Of a DNA stretch of 64,000 nt, positions 34,917 to 46,434 are shown in pieces (the first letter of the stretch is position 1; the number at the start of each line of letters is the position of its first letter). Source of the stretch: Phyto melanocephala (taxonomy: Eukaryota > Arthropoda > Insecta > Diptera > Rhinophoridae); contig OW799234.1 of assembly GCA_941918925.1 (NCBI GenBank), positions 94,157,978-94,221,977 on the forward strand. Reading direction: 5' to 3'. The notes beneath the pieces were generated by a model. That model was not told the origin of the DNA. It saw only the letters and a list, made by a program, of their open reading frames with translations, and did no database searches. The position numbers and the translations under genes were made by a program.

Positions 34917-37051
34917 TATTGTGTTTCATCCACTTCCAAATCTGAATCGATTTCGATTACGCAATCACCTTCGACTTTCAGATCATGGTAAAATTGGTGA
35001 AAACTTTTGTTTATTAACGGCAGCATCTCAATCAAATCTCGCTTTTTGTTAATTGAAATATGCAGCTTATTGCTGTAGCTTTTGCTTAAAGGACCATATT
35101 CAGTTTTTCGACGACGCGGTTCGATATTTAACCTTTTGAACCCCTCCGCTAATTCTACAGAATATTTGTACTGTAAAATTCCTGGTAGTTACTTTTCATA
35201 ACGCATCGAACGAATAAGCTTCCATTCGAACTTTTCACCTAAAAATAATAAACAAAGTAAGATGATATACAAAAATGGTAAATAGATTAGTTTAACAAAC
35301 CTGTTTTCTAGTTATATCTTTCTTTCAACAAAGATTTAAAATCATAAAAGTCTTCTTGTTTTAATTCGTGAACTTTATACTTTGAACTTGTAGCAGCAAT
35401 TAAATTAACCCAATTATGAGGATGTTGAATAGAGCTTGAAGATTTTTTATCTTTTTTTCAATTTGTGAGTGAACTGTGTCACATTCAAGATGAGTGTGAC
35501 CTACAACAAGAAATTTGTGATCAATGGAGGCAATATTCGGATGATCTTGTGTGACTTTTAAGAACATAGAGCTAATGTAGGTGTTTCGATTTTGGCCGGG
35601 GCATGAATCGCTATATAAAATAACATGTTTCACCAAATTAGGTAAATCAGTGAGACACTTAAGAATGCAGTAACCAATGTCGTTTGCACCACGTTTGGCA
35701 ATAGTTTCATTCCAAATATAGCAATGAGCATTTTTAAATGCACCATCATACATAGTCAAATTAAAAGACCACAAAGGACGTTTGAATAAGAATATTGATG
35801 CGTTCAAGTATGGAGTTGGAAGACATTGCTGTAAGTCAAATGAAAACATTTTTACGGATTGGTCACTTTTAGATAGCTCTTTATCGTTTCTTTTTTGATC
35901 GTAAGCAAAGTCATGATGGTGTGTAGATAATTGCATGGAAAGTTCAGCCTTTACGTTTACATCTTCAGAATTTTTGATTTTGACTTTTAAAATTTCACAA
36001 CGAGTGCATAAATCAAGTTGTGGTTTCTTGAAATAAATGTCTAGCGTATGAAATATTTTCTGAAACTTTGATTCGGATACTGGTCGAGATATTTTTTCCG
36101 TGTAAAGTTGTAATAATGTTGCGAGATTAAGTCCACGATGGAAATACACCTTGTTTGTGTGACGGCGTATGTAATGGCTTTGGTATTTTGGGAACTCATT
36201 AAAAAATTTAACAACTTCATTATGTTTTTCAATAGGCAACTTGTGAGATGGAGCATATTTGCCGCGTTGGTTATTTTGTACAAAAACATGTGTACCATGT
36301 ATCTTATAGTTACATATGGTTTTAATTGATTGGTTAGTTTCGCCAAAAATATTTAAAAAGCATCGTTTACAAACTCTCACTTTTTCACCGTGAATTTCAA
36401 AGTGGTATAAATAATTGTATTGACGAGTTTTTGGATTTTGAGATTTTTTAAGAGTTGAAGTTTTTTTCGACTGGATTTCGATTAAGTTTAATAAAACTTG
36501 ACGCCTTTTATTATAATCTCCCAAATTCCAATAAGACTCGAAAATAGATTTCTGTTGTTTAAAACTTATTTTTGTGTTGCATTTCTGTCTACAGTTTCCC
36601 AACTCATGTGTTTCTTTAGCAGAAATAACTTGATTTTTGTACGTTACATACTCTTTTCGTAGATTTTTATTGCGTCTATTATCTTTTAAGTGATGAACTT
36701 GGCAGCTCATTTTCATTTTGTTCACGTGATTCGAAATTGTTCAAGTTAGCTTCTAAGATAGCTCCCATAGTCCTAATACTCTCTGACTATTTAACTATTT
36801 AATTCTGATTCTGAAATTCTTCGAAGGAATAAATTAGGAATCATCGAAGTCAGTTTCGTGAAATACATCTTTACTTTCGCTGTCAATTTCTCCAACACTA
36901 CTATTAACTTTTTGTAATCTTTTGACTGAAGTTTAAGCAACATATATTCAATCAATTCTACATCGTGCGAGGTTGCTATCTCATAGGGAAGCTGCTTCCA
37001 TATTGACTCTTCTTCGCTAGCTAAACTTTCCAGACTCTTTTTTTTAAACAT
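34917..37051 (-). pseudogene. Transposase-like gene of the uncharacterised DUF7869 type, frameshifted
   Basis: The main frame (36725-35400, 441 residues) has paired cysteines near its start (GNCRQKC), an FESYWNLGDYNKRRQ block, 'HKLPIEKHNEVVKFF', CTRCE, and then three acidic blocks: FSFDLQQCLPTP, VILYSDSCPGQNRNT and VVGHTHLECDTVHSQIEKK. This order is typical of insect proteins I know as DUF7869; the Asp spacing suggests an RNase H-like (DDE) fold, which is inference. After IEKK a one-base shift in an A-run (about 35446) opens another frame continuing HPHNWVNLIAA. A 62-base intron (35239-35300, GT..AG on the minus strand) precedes EKFEWKLIRSMRYEK, and the last exon ends near 34918 in AATAAA. 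An upstream frame (37051-36791, MFKKKSLESLAS) probably belongs to the N-terminus. At least two frame breaks and a stop make it non-functional. Confidence 0.7.
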
Positions 37052-37805
37052 GCTTCATTTTGCTTATATAATTCTCAAACAGAGAGCAAAAAAGTATTCT
37101 GAAACCAATACGATACGAACCTGTTTTGTTGAAATTAAAAATGCTACTGGTGAAATTTAGTTATTTTTCTTACGAAGTTCTTTGTTGACAATCGTATGCA
37201 ATAAACGCAAAAGCAACGTGGTTACTAGGCACTCTGTTCAAGCATAAAACTTAGATGAATAAAGGAAATAACGTATATTTCTACAAAAAACAACTTAATT
37301 ATTTGTATTTTCTCGTATAATGCATTTGACAAAACCCCTTATAACAACATAAAAAATGATATTTTAGCTAAAAAATTTTGACAAAAGCGCTTATTTTAAT
37401 GTAAGTTGTTTTGTCGCATTGTAAATTTCAAAAATTTTGATTCATTTAATAACTTATTTCGATTTGAGTCTGCAGTTTTAAATTTTTCACTTACAACAAA
37501 TGCCAATATATTGAGATATGTTGTTTTATGAAAAGTATGTCAAGAGAAAAAGCAGACTATTAAAATAAGATAAGATGTTTTATCAAAAGGAAGTTAACCT
37601 ATTTCTATGATTTTTTCTATATGTATTCAACATATTTAAAATAAGCTGTTTTGTCAAATGTAAGCTAATCAAACTTTTAGTTAAGTTGATTTTTCCTGTG
37701 TGATATCTCATAAACTAAACGGCATAGGCGTATGCCGATAAGACAGAAAAATCCGCTTTAAAAAGTTACTTTTATAACAAAAAATTTGGCAAATTTTCTT
37801 AAGTC

Positions 37806-37835
37806 GACTTATGTGCTTTTGTCAAAAGTCCACAG
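37806..37835 (-). repeat. Right terminal inverted repeat of the 3458-bp transposon
   Basis: Reverse complement of 34378-34407 with one mismatch. Confidence 0.9.
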
Positions 37836-37851
37836 ATATATATGTATGTAC

Positions 37852-38579
37852 TAGGGTGATCGACTCGGTTTTACAACCGGTGGAAGCCCCGGTTTTTTCC
37901 TCTTTTAGCTGGCGGTTTTTTCTAAATGTTCATTTTTCGAATATCGAATACACCGGTTTTTTACTCACAGAAGCCGGTTTTTTATTTTTTTAAGTTAATT
38001 TTTATACAACTTTGTAATTAATCGTACCATAGTATATTTAGTACGCGAAAAGTTTCAAAAAAAATAGAAAATAAAAACTATTAAATATTCTTCCATAATA
38101 TTGTAAGAAATTTATTTGTTGTTTAAAAAACAAATGTAAAATAAGAAAAATAATTGAGCTTAAATATTATTTTTTTATAAGATATAACACTAACGTCTGT
38201 CAGCGGTATAAGAAAGAATTTTCAAAATTAAATTTTAAGGATTTCCTCCCTAGCCTTTAAAATGTGTTTCAAATTACAGAAATCATCTCAAACAAAATAC
38301 GTTAGTGCATATTAGTTTAAAAGATCTATTTAACATTTAAAAAATGTACAGCCAAACGTATATAAACTGTAAAAATTTCATATTTAGATATCATTTTTAT
38401 TATAATCTTTTTTTTTAAATATTTTTTAATTTTATTTTTAAATATTATATTTTATATATTCGAACCGATTAACTGGTTTTTTCTCAATTTCCAAAATAGC
38501 AACCGGTTTTTTTTTAATTTTAAATTTTAAACTATTTGAAAACCGGTTTCTTAGAAAAGTCGAATAATCGATCACCCTA
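37852..38579. mobile_element. 728-bp hAT-type MITE
   Basis: TAGGGTGATCGA at 37852 faces TCGATCACCCTA ending at 38579, and the perfect 8-base duplication GTATGTAC flanks both sides (37844-37851 and 38580-38587). Both the end sequence and the 8-base duplication are hAT hallmarks. Several AACCGGTTTTTT words lie near both ends and may be subterminal binding repeats. No transposase frame. Confidence 0.85.
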
Positions 38580-38684
38580 GTATGTACATTATTATTAAAA
38601 ATCTGGCAGACTCATTCGTTTCGGTATTCTGTATTTTGGTTAAAAAATTATGGCCACCGTACTTATATATAGAAATCACCTTTT

Positions 38685-40425
38685 TATACCCTTCACACAG
38701 TGAAAAAGGGTATATATAGGTTTGTCATTCCGTGTGAAATTTCTACAATTTTCATTTCCGACCCCATAAAGTATATATTTTCTGAAAGCTTATGAATAGG
38801 GGAGTCGATTAAGCTCTGTCAGTCTGTCCGTCTGTCCGTCTGTCCATCTGACCGTCTGTCCGTGTGTATGTTGAAATCAACTTTTTGAAGCCCCCCGACA
38901 TCGCTTGGACCCGGGTGAGGTATTAAAATATCAGAAATATTCGGGAGTAGATCGGTATTGAAATCCAGACACATCGGTACATAAACAACTGAGATATGAG
39001 CAAAAACCCACGACCACCTCGATTTTTTTTCCACAAAAACAACATTACAACAACAACATACATACATACAAACGTGTATACTGGTTAGAGAAAACGTGAC
39101 ATCGAATCCCAGCTGAGCCACAAAATTTTTTTTTTTTTTTAATTTTTTTTTTAATTTTTTTTTTATTTTTTTTTTATCTTTATTTAATACTAGCCAAACC
39201 CGGCGCGCGTTGCTACGCCCCTTAATGAATCAAAATGCATTCTGAGTTTTAATTGAATATCAAGTGCAAAAACCTAAAAATTAAAATTTTTTTATGGGCG
39301 TGGCCTTGCCCAATTTTCTAATCACGAAATTGTAAAGTCGTAACAGCTCAATACGTGTGCAAAGTTTTAGAAGAATCGGACCAGTGCAAGTACCTCAAAA
39401 TTATAATTGTTTTTATGGGCGTGGCCCTGCCCACTTTTCTAGTCACGAAATTGTAAAGTCATAACAGCTCAATATGTGTGCAAAGTTTCAGAATAATCGG
39501 TCCAGTGCAAATACCTCAAAATGATAACTTTTTTTTATGGGCGTGGCACTGCCCACTTTTCTAATCACGAAATTATTTACTCATGACAGCTCGATATGTG
39601 TGCAAAGTTTCAGAAAAATCGGTCTGGTGCAAGTACCTCAAAATTATAACCTTTTTTTATGGGCGTGGCCCTGCCCACTTTTCTAGTCACGAAATTATAT
39701 GGTTGTGACAGCTTAGTATGTGTGCAAGGTTTCAGAAAAATCGGTCCAGTGCAAGTACCTCAAAATTAAAACTTTTTTAGGGGCGTGGCCCCGCCCACTT
39801 TTTTTATCACGAAATTATTTAGTCATGACAGCTCGATATGTGTGCAAAGTTTCAGAAAAATCGGTCAAGTGCAAGTAGCTAAAACTGATAACTAATTTTT
39901 TATGGGCGTGGCGCCGCCCACTTTTTTTCACCCATAAACACTTCCTGGTATGTGTACAACAACTTACCAAAGTTTGAGCCCGATCGGTTTTACAGTTTCG
40001 GAGTCTATAGCTAACACACACACACACACACACACAGAGTTTCACTTTTATATATATAGATATTATTTATATTTTTATTATTTTTTTTTTAAATTTTTTA
40101 AAAATTTTTTTTTTTAATTTTTTTTTGTTTTATATTTATTATTATTATTGAAAAAAAAAATTTTTTTGTTTTTTAATTTTTTTTTTTAATTTTTTTTTAA
40201 AATTTTTTTTTTATAAATTTTTTTTTTCTTTTTTTTTTTTCTTTTAACATACATACGTAAAGTTTTAATTTTAAAGTGGGTTGTTTTTTTATATGTATGT
40301 TTTTTATATCGTTGTACGTATTTCATATGGGATGAATGGTGATACAAACTACTGTTATTGTATGACTACACGTTGTGAAGGGTATATAAGATTCGGCACG
40401 GCCGAATATAGCGCTCTTACTTGTT
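38685..40425 (-). repeat. INE-1/DINE-like repeat, subfamily B, interrupted full copy
   Basis: Reads, on the minus strand, from 'aacaagtaagagcgctatat' (40425) to the terminal hairpin at 38685-38710, colinear with 16134-16981. Its A-rich centre is interrupted by the repeat at 39190-40060. The 100-codon frame at 38819-39121 is the same repeat-derived frame found at 16560. Confidence 0.7.
39190..40060 (+). repeat. Non-autonomous element with six ~121-bp tandem units
   Basis: Starts 'ctagccaaacccggcgcgcg' and 'tgctacgccccttaatgaat', then repeats a unit with 'gggcgtggcc', 'tgcccacttttctaatcacg' and 'agctcaatatgtgtgcaaag' at 39299, 39419, 39540, 39661, 39781 and 39904. It ends in a (CA)n tract and 'agtttcacttttatatatat'. 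Inserted in a DINE copy. Helitron-like or SINE-like; unresolved. Confidence 0.7.
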
Positions 40426-40825
40426 GAGTACTAACAATACTCATAAAATGCCGTGGTTGTTGAGATAATTATTATTTTTTGAATTTGATGTAACAACTAT
40501 CTAAGTGCATGTGTTCGAAATATAATTTTTTCAAACAATTAATTCGCTGGAAAGTGTGAACACTTTTTTACAGAAAACCAAATGCCCTTTGATTCTTTTT
40601 CTTGAAAACCGGTTTCTCCGCTTTCTTTTTAATATAAGGCTTTCTTTATCCCATTATAACTTACACGCGCCAAAAAGAACTTGCTCAATGTAAACACCAT
40701 TTAAGACTATTAATCGGTACTTTACTTTTCATACGACTGTAAATGTATTTTAATTTTTGTGTAAAACTCTCTTATTACAAAAGCAATTTATCTTATTAAA
40801 TATTTCTCTCTGTTCTACAATTTAG

Positions 40826-40899
40826 CTAATCCAACACTTTACGCCCATTACGTTTTTAATACACTAGACCAGGATCATACGGGTATCGTTAGTTTTGAG
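40826..40899 (+). CDS. KChIP: KChIP-like calcium sensor, internal exon carrying EF-hand 2
   Basis: 74 bases: CT completes the split Ala codon, then NPTLYAHYVFNTLDQDHTGI and VSFE. The EF-hand loop DQDHTGIVSFED (its last residue is in the next exon) has Asp at loop position 12 instead of Glu, as in vertebrate KChIPs, whose second EF-hand binds calcium poorly. The acceptor is TTTAG; the donor GTAAGT is perfect. Product context: cytosolic modulator of Kv4/Shal potassium channels. Confidence 0.92.
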
Positions 40900-40999
40900 G
40901 TAAGTTTTAATTCAAACTAAATAATACTTATATACCATATCTAAATCTAAAATCGTCAAATTTATTAAAAGCTTCTTTGCGCTTTTAAATATTTCATTA

Positions 41000-41930
41000 A
41001 ATATTGTATTTTATAAATTGACGGTTTATCGATAAGTATATTTTCCATAATTCTTAAATTTTAATTTAAGACAAAAAAAAATAGAAAAAACTCTAAAATT
41101 AATTTATATATAGTTTTTTTTACAAAATTCATATTTAGAGTTTTTATTATTCCAAATGGTTAATAAAAAAAAGAGCAAAAGATATCAAAAAAAATTTATT
41201 AAAATTATCAAAAATAAATAGCATTTTCAAATTAATTTCTTTTTCCCTGACAACATCTATTTAAGTCAATTGCACTTGTCTGCGAAACTGAACATGTTAC
41301 ACTTTATCTTTATTATATTATCATAAACTTTTTGTTTACATAAGCATTAACAACTAAAAAAGTTTTTAAAATACTGGAAAAAATTAAGGGAACGAATTAA
41401 ACCAAAATACATATCACTCAGGTCGACTGAAACTGGCATTTGATGAAGCCTACCTCGTTACAACGCACCTTTGTTTTAATACCAGCAGGCCATGTACCAG
41501 CGAAATATTACAAGCCTTGCTGTTGTGTAATGAAAAGGCAATTGAGCCTTTTGTTGCCAAAAAACGTGGAGAAAACTTTTGCATGAATTTGTTAGGAAAC
41601 AATTTTTTTCGTGCTCATGCACGTTGGCTGCCATTATTTCTACTTGTCAAAAACAGTTTTCATGTGAAAAATTTTACTATATTCATTGTCTTTGGGAATT
41701 TTATCAAAAAAAAAAAAGAAAAAGAAAAAAACAAGTAAATGTAATACAAAGAAAAATTAAAAAAAAAAAATTGTCAGGTTTTAAAGAAAAGTTCTGTTTT
41801 TAATGGGCAAAAAAAAATCGTTACGCCATTTTTCGTGATACATTAAAGTTTACTTTATAGAGTGACTTTAGAAGTGTATAACTTATTAAAAAATAAAGAA
41901 CAAAAAAAAAATTCGATGGAATGACCAAAA
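41000..41930. other. Intronic DNA, nothing recognised
   Basis: AT-rich, apart from a GC-richer patch at 41420-41640 with overlapping open frames whose products have no motif I know. Confidence 0.45.
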
Positions 41931-41939
41931 ATTTGTTTT

Positions 41940-42260
41940 TTATGTCTTTATGACATATGTCCTCCGTGACTGTGCCTTTTGAACGCCATCCTGGCGGTCC
42001 AATTTTAAAAAAATTTTCCAGTACTTCCGGCCATATTTCTTTAATAATGCTTCGAATTCTGAATTATAAATGGTCAGTCGTATATGGTTTATTATTCTAA
42101 GCCAAAGTAGCCTCACAAAAATGACTCCAAAGGTTTTAATCAAACGGATAAGTTAGACGTTTGACTCAACAAACTGATGGTTTCACACGCAGTGTGGCTT
42201 GTTTCGCTGTCTTGTTGGAACCATTTCTCCTTTAAACGGTTCGAAATCACATGAAAACTA
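41940..42260 (-). pseudogene. Fossil Tc1/mariner transposase fragment
   Basis: Minus-strand reading gives EKWFQQDSETSHTACETISL at about 42160-42230, equivalent to the WFQQDGATCHTA block. Further on there is a tail DRQDGVQKAQSRRTYVIKT resembling the ARGGHLxxIIFKT C-terminus, in another frame. The second catalytic Asp is kept, but the gene is truncated and shifted. Confidence 0.55.
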
Positions 42261-42455
42261 AAAAATTTCTAAATCACGACACTGAGATTCCGAGACAGGC
42301 GTAGGCTTGATAAATTGGAAACCTCTGTCACACTCGCTTCTAAAGCGGCGATGAATCCTTTTTTATGTACAATTTGGGCTCGATTTGGATGAATATTATC
42401 CAAGAGATTAGATATTGTTATGAATATATCTATAATATTGCGTATTACCTATTTA

Positions 42456-42958
42456 AGGAGCTAATACACGGCATGTTTTTTACATCTAACTTGTCAAATT
42501 CCACACTGCTAAATACAAACATGTCGTGTGTTACCTTTCAAACATTACTTCTGTAAAAAACATGTGTTGAGACATCTGACAAAATTTTAATAAGAGCGCG
42601 CTCTATTTTCTTCTGTCAAAACATGTGACATAAGCCGTTGGCAGAAATCTCTGCTGCTGCAAAGCAGCCAGCGTAAAAGTACAATTTTGACAGACATGTA
42701 GATTTACATATGTCTCACAAATTTTAAAGTCAAATGTAAAAAACATGCCGTGTATTATAGCCTTAAAGGCCAACGGCTGATGTCACATGTTTTGACAGAA
42801 GAAAATAGAGCGCACTCTAATTAAAATTTTGCCAGATGTCTCAATACATGTTTTTTTTTACAGAAGTAATGTTTTAAAGGTAACACACGACATGTTTGTA
42901 TTTAGCAGTGGAGAATTTGACAAGTCAGATGTAGAAAACATGCCGTGTATTAGCTCCT
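42456..42958. mobile_element. 503-bp foldback-type MITE with ~190-bp inverted arms
   Basis: The left arm from 42456 (AGGAGCTAATACACGGCATG...) pairs almost throughout with the right arm ending at 42958. The arms include 'acatgtcgtgtgttaccttt' and its complement, and 'tagagcgc' words. TTA-type bases flank both ends, so the duplication is short. A further inner copy of the terminal word occurs at about 42743-42765. Non-coding; it would form a long hairpin if transcribed. Confidence 0.7.
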
Positions 42959-43889
42959 TTAGATGAATGATTATATGCACCGTTATCGTATCAAAGTGCT
43001 CTATAATATTTGTGAAAATTAAACACGTTCAATACTTTGTTTTGTAAAAAAATTAAGTCTTTTGAAAAATGTCTGCAAAAAATTTTTAATTATTTGATAC
43101 GACACCCCAAGTAGTAATCTCTTTTAATCCGTTAATATAGTCCTGCAACAGGACTGTTATATATTTGTCTTCTATAAAAACTTCTTTAACAAATATCTTT
43201 ATTTATTAAATAATCCCACTTTTTTAATTCTATAATTTCAAGTCATACCACTTCCAAAGACATTTACGTTTCGTTTGTCTTTATTAAGCGTGACACATTT
43301 AATTAAATCCTTATTTTTAATTGTTATTTATTCAAGACAAATTAAATATTTGCTATGTACTTTAAGACTGTGTTTTAATAAAATTTGTTAAAAACAATTA
43401 ATGGTGTAGAACCCACACTTCAAAACGAGACCGTGCTTCTCGGGTGGTTTATTAAGAAGAAAATTTCACTTAATGTTTGGTCGCCCGCTAATGGAAAGCA
43501 GCAGAAAATAAAAATGAATATACTTTAAATTATACACAATAAGAAAGACAAAATCCTGTTTTAAAATTGCTCGTGTTAAATCAGAAAGAAAAAAATACCG
43601 TCTAATTAAGAATTAAGTAAAATTTAAAAAAAAAGACACTTAAATGTCATAATTATTATACAAAATATGGGAAATTCAAATAAATATTTAAATTTATTTC
43701 CAAGTGTACTTATACTAAAGACCATTAACTCTTGTTTTAATTTTTTTTAAAAACCCGTATCCTACAAATACAGACATGATTGAAAATTTTCTGCCAATTA
43801 AATATTTTTCTATAAACTGAGATTTTGCTTAATATTTAATGATATAAGTTTATATTTTTTAAAAAACAATCCATAAAAAGTGCATGTTT

Positions 43890-44870
43890 TAGATAGGAAA
43901 CAGGAGTGGCGAAAGTAAGGGAAACTTACAACACCAACACTTGGATCCTGAAAGTTCATTGTATTTCTTTTCATAAAAGAAAAAACAAAAAATTAGGAAA
44001 AAAAAAAAGAAAAATCAAGTACTAAAAACAGGATAAATTGAGGATATAAATAATGTAGAAGAAATCAAATAAAAAATCTGCGAAAAACTGTCCTATCTAC
44101 TAACTACCCGACGCCAAAGATGAATTCAATTTTATTCTCTAGTTTGAGACATTTTGGAGACATGACTCAACTTATCGTTTAAGCGCTTTCCAAACCAGCT
44201 AACTCCAACTAACAGCTAACAGATAACATGATGATTCACCATTTCTATATCTTCCTCATTCTGACACATCCTACAGTAATCCGGAGCGTTGCGATCCCAA
44301 CTACTGATATTAGCTTCTATTGAACAATGTCCCATAATAACCCGAACAGTGGTCCTCAGACATACGCTATTTAGGTCCAGAAATACCATAGAGTCCACTG
44401 AGTTTACCTTTGCTTACTAAGCCTTTGACTTTCTGTACTCACTTTGCCAGAAATAGTGGCTTATAAGAATTAGTATGCTTTTTTTATATGTCGACACTAG
44501 TGCCGATCTGCCGCACATAATTTCATCTGCAATTTCATTGCCGACAACTTTCAACAAATTTAAGAAGCCCATAATTCCACCAGGAGCTCTCCTATATTCC
44601 CGAAGCAGCTTAGATTTGTCATAATATCCTCTCGAGGTCTTGTGAAACACCTGAATATCAGCGTAAAGAGTAACCTCCATACTCTTCAAAACATGTTTTA
44701 TTATAAGATCAGTTGCCATATAGATGATCAGTATCTCTGGTTTAAATACACTAATTTCTCCCCCATGATATAGACACCAGTCACTGTTCCTTTATCTATC
44801 TTCAGTCCATCCGTGAAAACTGCACAACCCTCATACAGTCCATCACATGATTAAATTATTAAACCTCAAG
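43890..44870 (-). pseudogene. Decayed LINE 3' region (RNase H and zinc-knuckle remnants)
   Basis: The minus strand holds VVGNEIADEI (RNase H end block), then CLRTTVRVIMGHCSIEA, and the Cys/His knuckle YCRMCQNEEDIEMVNHHVIC, followed by an apparent 3' UTR at 43890-44100. That UTR has a parallel near 47790-47870 ('cattgtattt', 'caacacc.acact.gg'), which suggests another copy. Frames are broken. Confidence 0.7.
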
Positions 44871-46430
44871 CAAGTACCAATTTTATAACTTTTTTTTTTA
44901 TTAATGATTTGTAAACGAAGAGACATTCTGAACTTTGTAAAAAACATTTAAATTTTCAAGAGTCAGTAATGCAAAAAAAAAAACTAATCACATACATACG
45001 TATATTTATATTAACAAAAATTAAATTTCCAATCTTACTGCTGTCAAATTTTAATTATGAAACATTTTCAATTATTCGCTACGTAAAATTAATTTGAATC
45101 GTATTGTATTTCCTTTTATTTTCGGTGCTTATGTCAGTATTATGAACTTTTAATTCATAGTTTTGGTCCCTTTGTTCTTATTGTTTAAAGGGAAAATTAA
45201 ATTTTGTTCACTAAGTTATTACTTGTTATAGTTGTTGAACAGCTGAAGCATTAAATGGCATGTAATAATTCAACGCGTAAATACAATGTGGAAAAGTGAA
45301 ATTTCAACTAAAATTAAACACGAGGTATTTAAAGCAGCAGCGTAAGTTTGTTGAAAATGTTTAGTGTGATTGTTATAAATAGAAAAGTCGCTGAGTTGGA
45401 AAGAAAAATTTTAAATTTACTATTTTAAAAAAGATTACTATGGAGTTTTTAAGACAATGTGTAAATCATTTATTTTTGCTTCAGCGACACAAATTTTAAT
45501 TAAATATTTTCAAAACTTTCGGTAGTATTAATTTGCAAAAAACAACTTTTTTCAAATTTCTCCAAAAAAACCTTGTCTCATAAATAAAATAAAATTCCTT
45601 TAAAAAATTTGTTCACTAGAAAAACCTAGTCTCATTTTCTAATCATTATAAACTGACCAACCACTCCAGTTGCAAGTCGTTAAAAAAAGACTATTTTGAC
45701 ATGAATTTTACATTCTTTTTTTTGTTGGCTCTTTGTTTTTGATGGCTGGCAACAAACACTATCACAAAATAACAGAACAGCAATATATACCAACAAACAG
45801 TTAAACTTAAAACAACAATATAGTCATTAAAGTCTAATGAGATAATGACGCTGTTTTTATTTAATTCAACACTAAACATTTTCATATTCCTCTTTAAAAC
45901 AGTGTTGCCAGGTTAACAATTTCAACGCTTTATATTGGCAGCAAGAATTAGTATTTATACCTTCTTTAACAATATTAAATTAAATCAAGTAAGAGAAATA
46001 TATATTTAGTTTAACCGAATTGTGAATACCCTCCACCATAATTCCATAGGTTAATTGAATTTTTATTTGTAACTGCCGGTAACACTGCGTATAAAATATG
46101 TTTATTTTCGCTACACCAAAAGTTTTAACGGTAATATGCATTACAAATATAGTGATAAATATTTGTAATGCAATCTATAGTTACTATTTGTTACAAATTC
46201 TATTCATTTATAAGATTTCTTTTTAGAATCTTTTATTTATTTAGAAATTTTTCTGTACTAGATTGATGGAATTTTGCTATCTTACTTTAACCAATTTAAG
46301 GATTTCCGGTCATCTTGAACATTTTAACATACATTCAGTCTCGTCAACAATGTAATATTATTTTTAAAAAAGTGAACACACACATACTAATATTTATCGA
46401 TAGTTATGAAATTTTTAACAAACAATAATT
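44871..46430. other. Intronic DNA, nothing recognised
   Basis: AT-rich, with a short DINE-like left-end word near 45985-46030 ('aagtaagagaaatatatatt'). Confidence 0.5.
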
Positions 46431-46434
46431 CAAT

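Larger units (their letters stand above)
34378..37835 (-). mobile_element. 3458-bp DNA transposon with 30-bp TIRs and a DUF7869-like gene
   Basis: The two ends, 34378-34407 (ctgtggagttttgacaaaag...) and 37806-37835, are inverted repeats identical at 29 of 30 positions. ATAT flanks both sides, although the flank is itself AT-rich, so the duplication length is ambiguous. Between the ends lies one decayed minus-strand gene spanning about 34917-37051. Short TTTTGTCAAAAG-like words recur near both ends, as is common for transposase-binding subterminal repeats. Complete ends with a broken gene indicate a formerly autonomous element, now dead. The superfamily cannot be decided here. Confidence 0.8.
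7387..40825 (+). other. 33.4 kb intron of the KChIP gene
   Basis: Lies between the donor at 7387 and the acceptor AG at 40824-40825, both supported by protein continuity and matching phase. It contains two nested bZIP genes, a TIR transposon and most of the DINE copies. Intron status is inferred from the flanking exons; no transcript was available. Confidence 0.8.

Noticed and set aside
39299..39920. Regular ~121-base repeats as a CRISPR-like array
   Set aside because: The repeats are contiguous, without unique spacers, in an animal genome and inside a dispersed element.
41517..41803. Overlapping 73- and 74-codon frames as small genes
   Set aside because: They end in lysine runs from poly-A and overlap in different frames; no domain is visible.
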